From Triangularia verruculosa (taxonomy: Eukaryota; Ascomycota; Sordariomycetes; Sordariales; Podosporaceae), in NCBI GenBank assembly GCA_033296885.1, contig MU864025.1, positions 1 to 64,000 on the forward strand: DNA of 64,000 bases, read 5' to 3'. Positions 9,028 to 19,079 of this stretch are shown here, piece by piece (position 1 is the stretch's first letter; each line of letters starts with the position of its first letter). Both the position numbers and the translations under genes were made by a program. The notes beneath the pieces were generated by a model, which had not been told where the DNA came from, ran no database searches, and saw only the letters and a program-made list of their open reading frames with translations.

Positions 9028-11931
9028 ATGGCGTTCCCACGCCACCACTCATCACGCATATCCGATGTGCAACTACCAATAATGCTAATCGCCGATGATG
9101 ACGATTTCAGAGATATGGAGTCGGACCTAGAGTTGGATTCAAGAGGAAGACCGGAGGAAAAACCACGGCCGGGACCACCAATGCCAGCTTCGTCTGCAAC
9201 ATCATCAGCACCCCAGCATCCCATCCCTTCTATGCAAGATGCGTTTGCCGAGTCTCTCGTCGAGGCCACACAGGGCGAAAACTCAGGGAAACCTAAGCTC
9301 AGGACTGGAGACGCCAAAGCTCGTCGCGAAGAGCTCCTCGATGGTGAACACTCGGACCCGCACCCAGCAGCATTATGGCGTTTTCGACCTGGTCAACAAG
9401 CACACGAGCTGTGGAGATTGATGGCCCAGATATCCTTTGGCGTCTATTTGCTGCTCAAAGGCATGGCCAACAGTCAGATTCTGGTTGTCTCAATCTTGCA
9501 GGGACACATCGACGAGGTGGACGAGTTTTTGGAAACGACATTGGAGGATATGGACCTGGCCATGAAGGATGTGAAACTCAGGATTGAGCACCTAAAACTA
9601 CCTATGGACAACATTGATGTGTTTGAGCGCATGTTGGAGGATCAAAACTACCGGATGACGATTTTGGAAGGCAATGAGAAGATTGAGCATATTCTTGCCC
9701 GCACCCAGGTTGCTCTAAAACAGACCACGCAGGATTTGGCCGAAGGTCTTGCCGCAACTAGAGATTTCACCATTTACTTGGCCGAACAACACCACGGGCC
9801 GTGGCGACAGGAGCGCCCCGATGTGATTGACATCTTTGATGCCATGAAGGGCAACACAGACGGCTGGTTTAATGCCTTTATGGATTTGCAGCACAAGGGC
9901 AGCGCGTTGAATGCGCTGGTGGTGAGGCTGGCAGGCATGGTCTCGGAGATGGACCGAAGAGCTGGCGAGGTCAGCCGCAGAGTCAGATCACAGCAGCTGA
10001 GTGCTGCGTCCCACACGTCTCCGAAGCACAGTCCTAAGCCATCAGATGCCTCTGCGACAACTGCCACAACACCTCCAACATCGCCACCGAGGAAGATTCC
10101 AAACTCGCCTCCCCGGCTGTCTCTCCGTTTGAGCACCATAAACGCGCTTGCGGCATCTAGACCATCGTCATTTCTGAACTTTTCGTTTCCGGAAGAAACT
10201 GAGCCCACAGCAGAAAACAAGGCACCAACCCCCCAACAAGTGGAAGTGCCAACACCGATTCAGGAGGAGCCAGAAACCAAAGCTGCCCCATTGTCACCGC
10301 CTAGATCTCTGCCACAGTCCTCACCACCCCAGTCACCTCTGCAACTCTTGACCTCGGCAGTTTATCAGCCTCCCCCACGATCAAAACCGTCAAAATCACC
10401 ACAGCCGCCAGCCGAATCACCTCCAGAGTCGCCACCACCACCGGCTCGAAACCCCCGGCGGCTTTCTGAGCGACCTAGCGTTCTGCTTGAGGCACCGAAA
10501 CTGGAAGTACATAAAGAGGAGGAGGAACCAAAGGAAGAGACTCTTTATCTTTTGCAACCCACAGTCTACACTCCTCAGCCATCACCCCGTCCTTCGCCAA
10601 GGCCGTCACCACAGCCCTCGCCCCGAATTGTTGCTGAGCGTCCCAAGCCGAGGGAGAACGTCCCCAGCGCAAAACTCGAATTTCCATCACCGGCGGAGTC
10701 AATTCCCAAACCGAGGACTGCTTCTCCAAAACCCCGTGGACAAGGTCACAAGGCGCAGACTTCCAGAACACAAATTGTCGAGGCACCTCGGCCAAAGATC
10801 ATTGAGAACCCAAGGCCCAAGGTCGTTGAGATCCCAAAACCAAAGGTGGTCGAGATCCGAGGACCCAAGGTCGTCGAAATCGGAACAAGAAATCGGGCAC
10901 CAGCTCTCAGGCGAGATCTTCTACCCGATTCCAGATACGAACCAAGACCAACCTCTACCCGAACAGACTCCTTCAAAACAACCTCCACCGGGACGGACTC
11001 CTTCAAGACAGACTCTCTCGGGTCAGATTCCATGAGAACAGAATCCCTCCGCGACCCAGGAAACGCACCCGAGGTCGTCCCCTCCGACGACCTGGAAGTA
11101 GACTTATACCCAACAAACCACAACCGCACATCTTTACGCGACCGCATCTCCCTGAAGATGAACCCCCCGGAATCCATCCACGTTCCACCCCCCGACCACC
11201 ACACCGTCATTCACCACCACCCCTCACCCTCCACCCGAACCTACAACCACAACCAACAACAACCCCACCACCACTACCCCCATCAACAACAACCCTACCA
11301 AACCTTCCAACCCCCAGACTCGGCCTACGGCTCCGGCTCCTCCGACATGGAGCGCCCCCCAGGAGTCAACTCCCTCGCCTCCTACACCTCATCCGACTTC
11401 TCCCCTCCCCCCTCCTTCATTGCGCCCGGCCTCATCCCCTCCCCGCACTCCGACCGCCAGTTCTTCCGTCCCGTCCAGGCAAACCCGTACTCCCCGCTCC
11501 AGCAACGACCGCACACGTCCGGAACGGTAGGCAGAGCAGTGCAGCAGTTTAATTTTCCTATCCCGCCGATCCCGTCGAGGAATATACCGTCGGCGATGGG
11601 CATGTCGGTGATGAGTGCCGCGACGATGGACACGACAACAACAAAGGGGGGCAGTAGTAGTGGTGGTGGAGGGTTGAAGAAGAAGAGGAGCGCGTTTGGG
11701 TGGCTGAAGAAGGCGTTTAGTCTGGACGAGGAGGAGAGGGCGGCGTTTGAGCAGAGGAGGAGGGAGCTTGATGGTGCTGCTGCGTATGCACAGCAGCAGC
11801 AGCAGGGACAGAATAGTCCAAAGTTTTTGGACGGGAGGAGGATTGATAGGCCGGGGGTGATGCCGGGCAATCGGAGTGGGTATGCGCCTAGTGGGTATGC
11901 GCCGAGTCAGTATAGCAGGCAGGGGTATTAA
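9028..11931 (+). CDS. Large, mostly disordered fungal protein of unknown function
   Basis: Single exon, 967 residues from the ATG at 9028 (aagccATGGcg). The frame is open upstream, but only non-ATG starts lie there. Residues of about 110-330 form a helical, Leu/Met-rich region (HELWRLMAQISFGVYLLL through a WRQERPDVIDIFDAMKG block) that looks like the ordered core. The rest is low complexity: Pro/Ser repeats (PSPRPSPRPSPQPSPR), a PKVVEI repeat with about five copies (10780-10890), a TDSFKT/SDSMRT repeat (10965-11045) and a His/Gln tract (11200-11300). Near the C-terminus, a basic amphipathic motif KKKRSAFGWLKKAFSLDEEE precedes a Gln run and YAPSGYAPSQY. This suggests a scaffold or cortex-associated protein, but that is inference only. 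I do not recognise a named domain. Confidence 0.8.
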   Translation: MAFPRHHSSRISDVQLPIMLIADDDDFRDMESDLELDSRGRPEEKPRPGPPMPASSATSSAPQHPIPSMQDAFAESLVEATQGENSGKPKLRTGDAKARREELLDGEHSDPHPAALWRFRPGQQAHELWRLMAQISFGVYLLLKGMANSQILVVSILQGHIDEVDEFLETTLEDMDLAMKDVKLRIEHLKLPMDNIDVFERMLEDQNYRMTILEGNEKIEHILARTQVALKQTTQDLAEGLAATRDFTIYLAEQHHGPWRQERPDVIDIFDAMKGNTDGWFNAFMDLQHKGSALNALVVRLAGMVSEMDRRAGEVSRRVRSQQLSAASHTSPKHSPKPSDASATTATTPPTSPPRKIPNSPPRLSLRLSTINALAASRPSSFLNFSFPEETEPTAENKAPTPQQVEVPTPIQEEPETKAAPLSPPRSLPQSSPPQSPLQLLTSAVYQPPPRSKPSKSPQPPAESPPESPPPPARNPRRLSERPSVLLEAPKLEVHKEEEEPKEETLYLLQPTVYTPQPSPRPSPRPSPQPSPRIVAERPKPRENVPSAKLEFPSPAESIPKPRTASPKPRGQGHKAQTSRTQIVEAPRPKIIENPRPKVVEIPKPKVVEIRGPKVVEIGTRNRAPALRRDLLPDSRYEPRPTSTRTDSFKTTSTGTDSFKTDSLGSDSMRTESLRDPGNAPEVVPSDDLEVDLYPTNHNRTSLRDRISLKMNPPESIHVPPPDHHTVIHHHPSPSTRTYNHNQQQPHHHYPHQQQPYQTFQPPDSAYGSGSSDMERPPGVNSLASYTSSDFSPPPSFIAPGLIPSPHSDRQFFRPVQANPYSPLQQRPHTSGTVGRAVQQFNFPIPPIPSRNIPSAMGMSVMSAATMDTTTTKGGSSSGGGGLKKKRSAFGWLKKAFSLDEEERAAFEQRRRELDGAAAYAQQQQQGQNSPKFLDGRRIDRPGVMPGNRSGYAPSGYAPSQYSRQGY

Positions 11932-12681
11932 GGTGGTGTGTGTGTGTGTGCATGATATTGTATAGGTTGGGGATTTGGAGGTTCGGGATAAAGCCTGTGT
12001 ATTATTAGAAGATGTTGGGTTGGGGTATTTGGTTTCGTTGTTTTGATGTTAGCAGATATAACATTGGATGGAAGAGAAAGGAAGGGAAGGAAGGGAAGGG
12101 ACTGAACAACAAATCTTGCATAGCGATTGAGCGAGAAGCGAGCATCTATCTAGCAGCATAGTTGGTATCTAGTTTTGCTTTGGAAAAAATGGTAACTGTA
12201 ATTATTAGTTTTTTGTTATAACTGGGGATACAAATCATCGAATACATACCTAATTCGTGCACATATGCTTCCGGGGCACCTCATTGTAGATATGACTTCT
12301 TGCTGCTTGCTAGCTCGACGGTTAATCGCACTTTTCCTGTTAGCTACATTCCATATAATGGTTGTTTCCCATTACTTAAAGGAAACATGCTATGCCAGCA
12401 AAAGAAGGGAAATGTAGAAAGAATGACAGGATCTCACATCCACCGCCGCCCCTCAACACCGCCTTCACTTCTACTTGGGAAAATAGTAAACTAAAAAAGC
12501 AGATTTACACCCTGAGCATCACAGACGGTTTTTTAAAACATGAGATTACAATTGATTTATGACTATTTTCTTCCTTTTCATCGTACTATCTACAAGAATC
12601 CAAGACATTTTACCAGTCGCAAACAAAACACATTTCCCCCCCTTTCCAAAACAAGTCCTTCCATGCTGACTTACTCAACAT
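11932..12681. other. Convergent intergenic region
   Basis: This holds a TG-repeat run just after the stop (11935-11952), G/A-rich 3' UTR sequence and A/T-rich spacer. No gene is supported. Confidence 0.55.
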
Positions 12682-12876
12682 TCACATCCTCCCCTCATGG
12701 TTACGATGACCCCACTGACGATGTCTCCCCTCACTGTCCTCCCAAACATGGAAAGGCCTGTTGTGGTTGTCCTCATCCGCCGAGTGCTGCTGTCCGCGAC
12801 TAGATCCCTCACGATGACCGTTGCTGATACCATGCTCATTCCCACGCTGACCACGACCTCCATTGCTATACTCCCG
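12682..12876 (-). other. In-frame coding-like extension beyond the TAG of the His-rich protein
   Basis: 64 sense codons plus TGA, in the same frame as the upstream gene. The residues are again rich in Gly, His, Arg, Asn, Glu and Gln, with GRGQRG, NGHREG and GHRNHEG patches. This is either the C-terminus used after UAG-to-UGG editing or readthrough, or the decayed end of a longer ancestral gene. An intron of 57 nt (12824-12880) could remove the TAG in frame, but its donor (GTAGCG) is poor and no branch point is visible. Confidence 0.55.
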
Positions 12877-13605
12877 CTACTTTCCATGGCCATACCCATG
12901 ACGACCAATGCTGTAACCATCTTCACCGAAACGATACCCGTTATCACCACCGTTCCCCTCGCGACCGCCATGTCTACCAGGGAGTTGGTCATTAGGCAGG
13001 AAGCCAGGCCTCAGGTTAGGGCGGTCTGACTGCTGGTGTTGAGGGCGACGGTGGCTGTGCTCCGGAATGTAATCCGGGTGGTGCTCCTTATAGTTCTGTG
13101 GTTGACGCTGTCCCCCATGACCATGACGCTCGTGAGACTCTTCGTGCTGATGGGGTGCGTAGTGAGGCTCGTACTCAATGTACTCCGGTTGATGATGGGT
13201 TATCTCCTCAATCTCATGCTCATGCTCACGCTCACGCTCACGCTCGGGTTCTCTCTCCGGCTGCTTCTCCATGGGCTGCTTTTCCATGGGCTGTTTCTCC
13301 ATGGGCTTCTTCCCGTTCTTGCTGTTGGAGGCACGCTCCGCTAGGCGGTCGAAGCGCCTGTCGATGAGCGCGTCCAGGGAAGGGTCTTCTTTGTTTTTAT
13401 CTTCGAGGGCCTGGATTTGGTTGAGGAGGGACTGGATCTCTGCGTCGAAGGCGGGGTCCCAGGGGAGGTTCTGGGATTGGTAGGCGGAGACGGCTTGGAG
13501 GGCGGTTCCATGAGGCGAGGCGCCGATGGCATAGGGAGGCCGCGGGAGGGGGGAGGAGAGTATGGGGAGGGCGAAGAGGAACGTGAGGAGGGCTTGGGTG
13601 CGCAT
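12877..13605 (-). CDS. Secreted His/Glu/Arg-rich low-complexity protein ending at an in-frame TAG
   Basis: 242 residues from the ATG at 13605, chosen because it begins a clear signal peptide (MRTQALLTFLFALPILSSPL). An in-frame ATG 36 bases upstream would bury the signal. The mature part has an amphipathic segment (about residues 40-90), then three PMEKQ repeats, an alternating ER/EH run, and His/Glu/Gly/Arg-rich sequence with HRH-like clusters that could bind metal (inference). The frame stops at TAG 12877-12879. The same frame then stays open for 64 more codons of the same Gly/His/Arg/Asn/Glu composition to a TGA at 12682-12684. The annotated end may therefore be a conditional or recent stop. 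No homologue is recognised. Confidence 0.7.
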   Translation of the reverse strand: MRTQALLTFLFALPILSSPLPRPPYAIGASPHGTALQAVSAYQSQNLPWDPAFDAEIQSLLNQIQALEDKNKEDPSLDALIDRRFDRLAERASNSKNGKKPMEKQPMEKQPMEKQPEREPEREREREHEHEIEEITHHQPEYIEYEPHYAPHQHEESHERHGHGGQRQPQNYKEHHPDYIPEHSHRRPQHQQSDRPNLRPGFLPNDQLPGRHGGREGNGGDNGYRFGEDGYSIGRHGYGHGK

Positions 13606-14910
13606 GGTTGCTGTTGGTGGGGGTAGTACGGTGAAGGGCAAGTAAACGAGTGGTGTCCACGGTGGTGTGGATGGGTGATGTGGTGACCCGGGATGAGCTG
13701 ATGGTGGGGGAATGGTGTGTCTGGAAATGAAGATGTATTATACTGATGTTTCTACACTCTCAATGCGAAGATATCTTACACTGATAATCCCATCTCCGAG
13801 CATCTGCACGCCCGTGGTCAACGGCTACTCAAACCTCCACAACCATTATCGACGCCAGCAACGGTAAAAACGGCAAAGTCGCCTTCATCGTGTCGCGACA
13901 TGACATCTCCAAAGCTAACGGTTGGTCGAGAACGTCGAAGTGCGGAGTCAACGGCAGTCCCAACGTCTCCCAACGGTCAGCCAGTTGCCAGGCGACCGCA
14001 ACCTTGGGACCGAAGGGCGAGGGCACTGAGTCGAGCAGATTACTAAGTGAGCAAGATTCTGGAGCAGTTGCCGGGAGACGGAAGTTGGTGCCGGATGCTG
14101 AAGAGACATGATGGGCTGGAAGTTAAATCTATTTTGGGTGCTCTACCAGCGTAGAAGCTGAGAGGTTCAACTTCTGACTGATGCAGCCGACAGATCTCCG
14201 GGGAACGATTGATATCGGGCTGGTAGCCTCTGATCTGGCGCCCACATTGGAATCGATAGCTCTTGCCAAATTGGCCTTACCTCTGGAGCAAGTGGAGAAA
14301 TGGTAGCGGTCTTCAGTCGTCCTGACGAGAGGCAGGAGCGGTTCAAAGGTGGAAGGTACTTGAGTTGCAGTGACGATGACCATCATCTTCTGCTGATCAT
14401 ATCCATCTACTGTCAAACTTTTACCTCATGCAGTTGATCATACTCGTGAAGTCCCAAGACGAATTTCCCCTATTGTACTCAAGATGACGGTTAAGGTTCG
14501 TTCGCCAGCACCAAGCAAGACAGATCACGCCTACAACCGACAGACTGTTCTTTGAGTCATGATAAATGCCCGCATTCTTGAATGTTCTCGCCGGTTGAAC
14601 TTACCCGCCTTTCACCGTCCCAGACCGTTCAACCCCGAACAACTACCCAACGATTCAGCCTCCACCGTTCACATACAGACATGATTCGAGAAGCGTACTG
14701 TTGCCCTGAATCGTCTTGACTGTTGATCAGAGACGATGACGACCATCCCTATCATGGAATGGATGTGGCTACTGGCCGATGGGTATATAAAGGGGCGTCT
14801 AACTCAATGTCAAAGTTGAGTCCTTGCACTCACCACTCACAGTCTTTCCATTCTATCCGCCTTCGATCCATCAAGACAAGAAACACAGGCTCTTCAACTC
14901 CACCTTCAAA
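13606..14910. other. Divergent intergenic region
   Basis: This holds the promoters of the His-rich protein (-) and the GPI-type protein (+). No coding frame of good character was found at 13800-14450. The TATA element at 14784 and a C/A-rich leader belong to the gene at 14911. Confidence 0.55.
14784..14791 (+). promoter_or_regulatory. TATA box of the GPI-type protein gene
   Basis: TATATAAA lies 120 bases before the ATG at 14911 and is followed by a C/A-rich leader. It is the only good TATA match in the region, which suits a strongly expressed surface protein. Confidence 0.65.
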
Positions 14911-15805
14911 ATGCATATCGGAAAGATCTCCGCTATTGTCGCCCAGGTCAGCCTGACTTCCGCCAGCGTTCTGGCCGGGGAAAACATGGGGTAAGCTTCT
15001 TCCCACCAGCCATCACCGCTCTCTGTACTGACACCTTCACAGCAAGCGTGATAGCTGGGAAGACGCCAAAGCGTCGGCCCTCTCCAAGGCCAGCCAGGCC
15101 GCTGCCAAATTCAACCAGCGCAATGCTGCCCCTGAGGCCATGATCACCCCTGCCCCTGAGAAGCGCCAGAACAATGGCAAGCGTGACTTCAATCCCATGG
15201 ACCAGGGCCAGCAATATAACGGCATCCCCAACCCCCAGAACCAGTGGGCCGACAACAATGGTGCCTACCAGTCCTACTACTTTGGTGCTGCCGCGCAAGG
15301 CCAGGCCTTCGCCCCCCCCGCCGCTGCTGCCAACGGTGCCTACAACGACGACAACTGGGCTCAACAGGGCTGGCAATCTGATGCCAACTGGGCTCAACAG
15401 GGCTGGCAGTCTGATGCCGCTGCTGGTCAGCAAGCAGCTTCTGACTGGCAGGCTTATGGCTCCGCCATTGGCTCTTCCTGGGCTGCATATGGCGCTTCTG
15501 TTGCTGCTTCCGCCCAGGGTCAGGCTTCCGACGCCGTTATCTATGCTCAGGGTGTCGCTGTCACTGCTGCCGTTGGCAATAACGGCAACTGGCAGGGCGA
15601 TGTTGCTTCTGCCCAAACCTTGGCCAGCAGCTTTCACTCTGAGTTCCAGGGTGGCGTTGCCAACCCAACTGGCGTCCTGCCCACCCCCTCTGCTCCTCAC
15701 GGCACCCAGATGGTGCAGGTCAACGAGGGATCTAGTGGCTTGTCGGCGGCCAAGGCGGTCGGCGTTGCTGCTGCCATGGCGGGCTTCGTCTTCGGCATGT
15801 TGTAA
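14911..15805 (+). CDS. Small Ala/Gln-rich surface protein with probable GPI signal
   Basis: The CDS is join(14911..14990, 15043..15805), 280 residues. The gtaagc donor and ttcacag acceptor restore the frame as Gly-Lys-Arg. The N-terminus is a signal-peptide-like hydrophobic stretch (to about residue 22). Lys-Arg pairs at three places (GKRD, EKRQ, GKRD) are candidate Kex2 sites. An 11-residue unit NWAQQGWQSDA occurs twice in tandem (15354-15419). The C-terminus has a Gly/Ser patch followed by a hydrophobic end (SAAKAVGVAAAMAGFVFGML), as expected for GPI attachment. The middle is Ala/Gln/Trp-rich. The protein is probably cell-wall or plasma-membrane linked, with no enzymatic motif. It is unnamed. 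Confidence 0.8.
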
Positions 15806-16466
15806 GCTCGAGAACTGGATGGAATAATTTTTGCTTCTGTCTGGAAAGGAGTTTCGATTCTTCGAAGTTCGATACCCACACCTCGACGGCCTCTCTCTCC
15901 TTTGTGTGAGTTGTGTGAAGTAGGCACTGTTGTGTGTCCTTCGCTTTTTGGATAACTTTCTCCGCGGAAAACCGACGAAAATAGGTTGGCGACATAAAGC
16001 GGGAAAAAAGTATAGACAGGATATAATGGTTGGGTCATAGACTTGTACAAGTAATTGGTGTGTGTGGAAGTAGAAGATAGGTGTAATAACACAGTCTTGG
16101 TGTGTTTTGGACTTCTTTTTCTGTTCGTTTTGAAAACGTTGACAAGGAAAATCGCCAGTCTGTCTGTCCATGGACATCTTCAATAAGAACAATGATAAGA
16201 ACATTTCTAATCCTTAGACTTGATAGAGGGAGGGGACCTAATTGAGTGTCCAGGTATTGTAGGAGGAAAGGTTAGGGAGGGGACCACTGAAGTATTCCCG
16301 ATTTTGTAAACATTCTGGGAATGAAGACACAACAGGAGTTGTAGAGAGTCGCAGCAACGTCATAGTCAACTAACATCATCATCCTCACTCACCACGCAAC
16401 CAAGCAAGCGTATCAATCTACGTATGACGCAAGAAAAAAGGAAAAAAAAGAAAGTCGAAAAAGCTC

Positions 16467-16507
16467 ACCGGCCAGCCACCTCACCGGTGAGGGGGGGGGT
16501 GGCCGGT
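16467..16507. repeat. Near-perfect 41-bp inverted repeat
   Basis: Arms starting ACCGGCCA and ending TGGCCGGT close on a central TCACCGGTGA palindrome. A G-run interrupts one arm. It would fold as a strong hairpin on either strand. Confidence 0.8.
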
Positions 16508-16542
16508 TACAGAAACCCGTGGATTTTCTCCGGTTCGAACGC

Positions 16543-16568
16543 GGGGGGCTATCGGTTGCAAGCCCCCC
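16543..16568. repeat. GC-rich hairpin, 8-bp perfect stem
   Basis: GGGGGGCT is followed after 10 bases by AGCCCCCC. It lies between the other two inverted repeats of the cluster. Confidence 0.8.
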
Positions 16569-16580
16569 CAGGGGGATTTG

Positions 16581-16653
16581 CAGCTCCAATACCCTTACCA
16601 TTTGACCTGACCACAAGTTTGTGGGGCCCTGATAAGGGTACCTACTGGAGCTG
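16581..16653. repeat. 73-bp inverted-repeat element, possible MITE remnant
   Basis: The outer arms are CAGCTCCA / TGGAGCTG, continued by ACCCTTA / TAAGGGT. An inner CCACA / TGTGG stem lies near the centre. Both ends are flanked by TTG, which could be a 3-bp target duplication. It is too short to carry a gene. It could instead be a structured transcript or terminator between convergent genes. Confidence 0.5.
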
Positions 16654-16993
16654 TTGAAAAGTGTGTTCCGGGACCTAATATATATACCGTTGTGGTTTGC
16701 TCCTTCCTATTTTCCAGGTTTACAATAGCTATAGTATTTAATTCGTGTTCTATTCATTTTATATATATCATGCTAATTGAGAAAGAACAAAAAGACTTTT
16801 TGAACTCCGTATCCTGATAACACCGACCCGATGATGTGATGTGATGGGTATGCTGAAAAGGAAAAAAAGATTGCTCGTAGACAGTGATGTGAAAGAAAAA
16901 GAAACAAGAAAATAACCAGTCGTTGAAACGGAAGTCATGATTCCTTCTCTTCCGTGTACTCCCTTTCGTTTATCATAAGTCTCGTGATTCGTC

Positions 16994-19079
16994 TCAACTT
17001 GATGATGTTCCATTCCTCATCGTGCCGTACCCCCCATTCACCACTTTCTTTTTCCTCACCCCTTCACTTTCTGATTCTGACTCATTCCCTTCTATCGCTT
17101 CGAGTACAGCCACCTCGTCATATCCATCTACACTATCATCATCATCATCATCATCCCTCTGCAGCAACGACTCCTCCTCCTCCTCATCTTCTGATGTTGT
17201 TGCCGTCGAAGAAGCGGTAGGTCCCTCCCCCTCAACAATAAACCACGGCGGAATCGTCCCCATCAACGCGATCAGACCCAAGAACCACCACGCTGCAATC
17301 ACGTAACCTCTTTGCACGCCCCAGCTGAACACCGCTCCGGCAGCGGCAGGTCCGACTGCTCGGCCTAATCCAGAGAAGGTAGTGGCGACGCCGTTGAGGG
17401 TGCCGAGGATGCGGAGGGAGGTGGCGGAGTTGGTTAGGAGGATGGTGGTGCAGGGGAAGGCGACGATGACGACGAATCCCTTGACGAGCATAATCGTCAA
17501 GAAAAAAATATATCGCCAGGTGGTGGATTGGACGAGGGCGGTGTAAGGGGTTAAGAAGTAGATGATGGGGAAGATGATTGCTATTTTTTTTCGTTAGTGA
17601 TTGTACACAATGAAACGGGAAAAGGTGGACGAACTGGCAAAACGGTAGATACCGAGGACTCCGAATCTGGCGCAGAGTTTGGGGAACAGGAAAAACTGGA
17701 TGACACCACAGGCGATGCCGTAAACCGTGTAGATCGTGCCAATCTTGTCTGAGCTCAGTCCGAACCCGCCGGTGAATTTGAACGGGAGGGAGGTGTTGTG
17801 CTCGTCGGGGATGACGCGGGGGTAGTTGAGGAACACAGGAAGGACTTGGTCGTAGGCGACGGAGTGGAGAGCCAAAAAGGTGTAGCAGATCAGGTTGATG
17901 GTTGTCTGAGGGGCGAAGATGTCCTTCATCGAGACCGAGTCGGAGTGTTTGGCGTCTACTGAGGATGAGCTGCTTGATAGGGTTGACTGGGCGAGCAAAG
18001 GGGCAGAGGCTTCGCTGTCGACGAAGGAGCGTCTTCTGAACTGCTTGGTATGCGTTTTGCGGTGGAATGGGCGGGTGAGTTTCTCGCCTAGTTCGAGGCC
18101 CCAGTCACGGCTGTTGCGTTTGCTTTCGAGTGTTTCCTGTGTGTTGTGAGTTTATGGGGAGAGGGAAAAGGAGGGGGGGGGGGGGTGACGGACCTTGAGG
18201 AACAACAGTCCGGTCATGAATGAAATAAAAAATACACAGCAGGCCATGATGTTCGGCAAGGCAAAGGGGTATCTTTTGAAGAACTCGCTATCTCCAAACA
18301 CATTAGGGAATTGTTTGGCGGGCTGAGCAAAGAAGCCACCAAAGGCAGGACCAAAGACCGAGCCTATCGACCACACCAAGGGCATGAGGGAGAAGGCTTT
18401 TGGTTGAAGGACTCGTTCTGGTACCATTTCAGCCACCATTGTTCTGATGATGCCGACTAGATAAGGGGTTAGTAACGTATATTCGAATATCGGATATTCT
18501 TGAGCACTCACCATTGCCATTGCCACCTCCCATGATAGCTCTCGTTGCAATGGCCATAGATAGATTCGTGGACATTCCCCAGACAAGAAAGCATATCATG
18601 GTGCTGAGCAACCCTACCAAAATAATAGGTTTTCGTCCAAACGTGTCTGAAGCCCTGCCCCATGCCACGGCCGTACAGCTCTGACTTATAGAGAATATGG
18701 CACCTGTGAAGCCCGCCCATCTTGCGACTTCATTCTTCTCTACTCCAAAACTCTCGATCATTTCCGGGAGATAGGGGAAAACAGATGTGAGCGCCAGAGG
18801 CTCGGCGAACCTGGCGATGGCTACATGATGATGGTTAGCATAACATGACAAGGCGGAAGCGGTACCCGGCTATGAGATGAACAGTGATCGTCTAGTGGTG
18901 ATTGTTGATGCCTGCCAAGCTTCGCTGACTCGGGATTGTATGATTGGGGAATTGTTCTTTTACTCCACTACCCTAAGCCGGTGAACGACATCGCAAAGGT
19001 CTAAAAGGACATGGAACTTACCGAGAATAGCCAACTGCTGCACAGGCAGCTTTGGCCCACCATTCTTATGATTGGCCAT
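16994..19079 (-). CDS. MFS transporter, ZIF-like DHA1 type
   Basis: The CDS is complement(join(16994..17580, 17635..18136, 18194..18456, 18512..18820, 19022..19079)), 572 residues. All five exons join in phase. The N-terminus LPVQQLAIL plus ARFAEPLALTSVFPYLPEMI and the MFS motif A (GRASDTFGRKP) place it with fungal YCR023C-type and plant zinc-induced-facilitator transporters. About 11-12 membrane segments can be read. The central loop after FLKETLE is long and basic/Ser-rich, and the C-terminal tail is acidic, with an eight-Asp run and a Glu run. Known relatives move small organic or metal-chelating molecules. The substrate here is unknown. Intron 3 contains a run of 13 G on the plus strand (18173-18185), and intron 1 is 201 nt, longer than the others. 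Confidence 0.85.

Larger units (their letters stand above)
15806..16993. other. Convergent intergenic region with hairpin cluster
   Basis: No protein gene is supported. The region holds a compact set of GC-rich inverted repeats (16467-16653, listed separately) and an A/T-rich stretch with tatatata runs (16675-16770). Confidence 0.6.

Noticed and set aside
8375..9082. 235-codon frame overlapping the start of the 967-residue gene
   Set aside because: Begins at a non-ATG codon in pyrimidine-rich leader, with mixed composition and no conserved features. It is probably 5' UTR.
12824..12880. A 57-nt intron removing the TAG of the His-rich gene
   Set aside because: The frame would be kept, but the donor GTAGCG is poor, no CTAAC-like branch point is present, and the removed bases encode residues of the same composition as the exons. 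It is kept only as an alternative to test.
14948..16204. 418-codon open frame on the minus strand
   Set aside because: Antisense to the GPI-type gene and its 3' flank. It has low-complexity Gly/Val/Leu character and no start context or introns.
16529..16542. GGTTCGAA match to a tRNA B box
   Set aside because: No A box, acceptor stem or cloverleaf can be built around it. It lies between hairpins of the inverted-repeat cluster.
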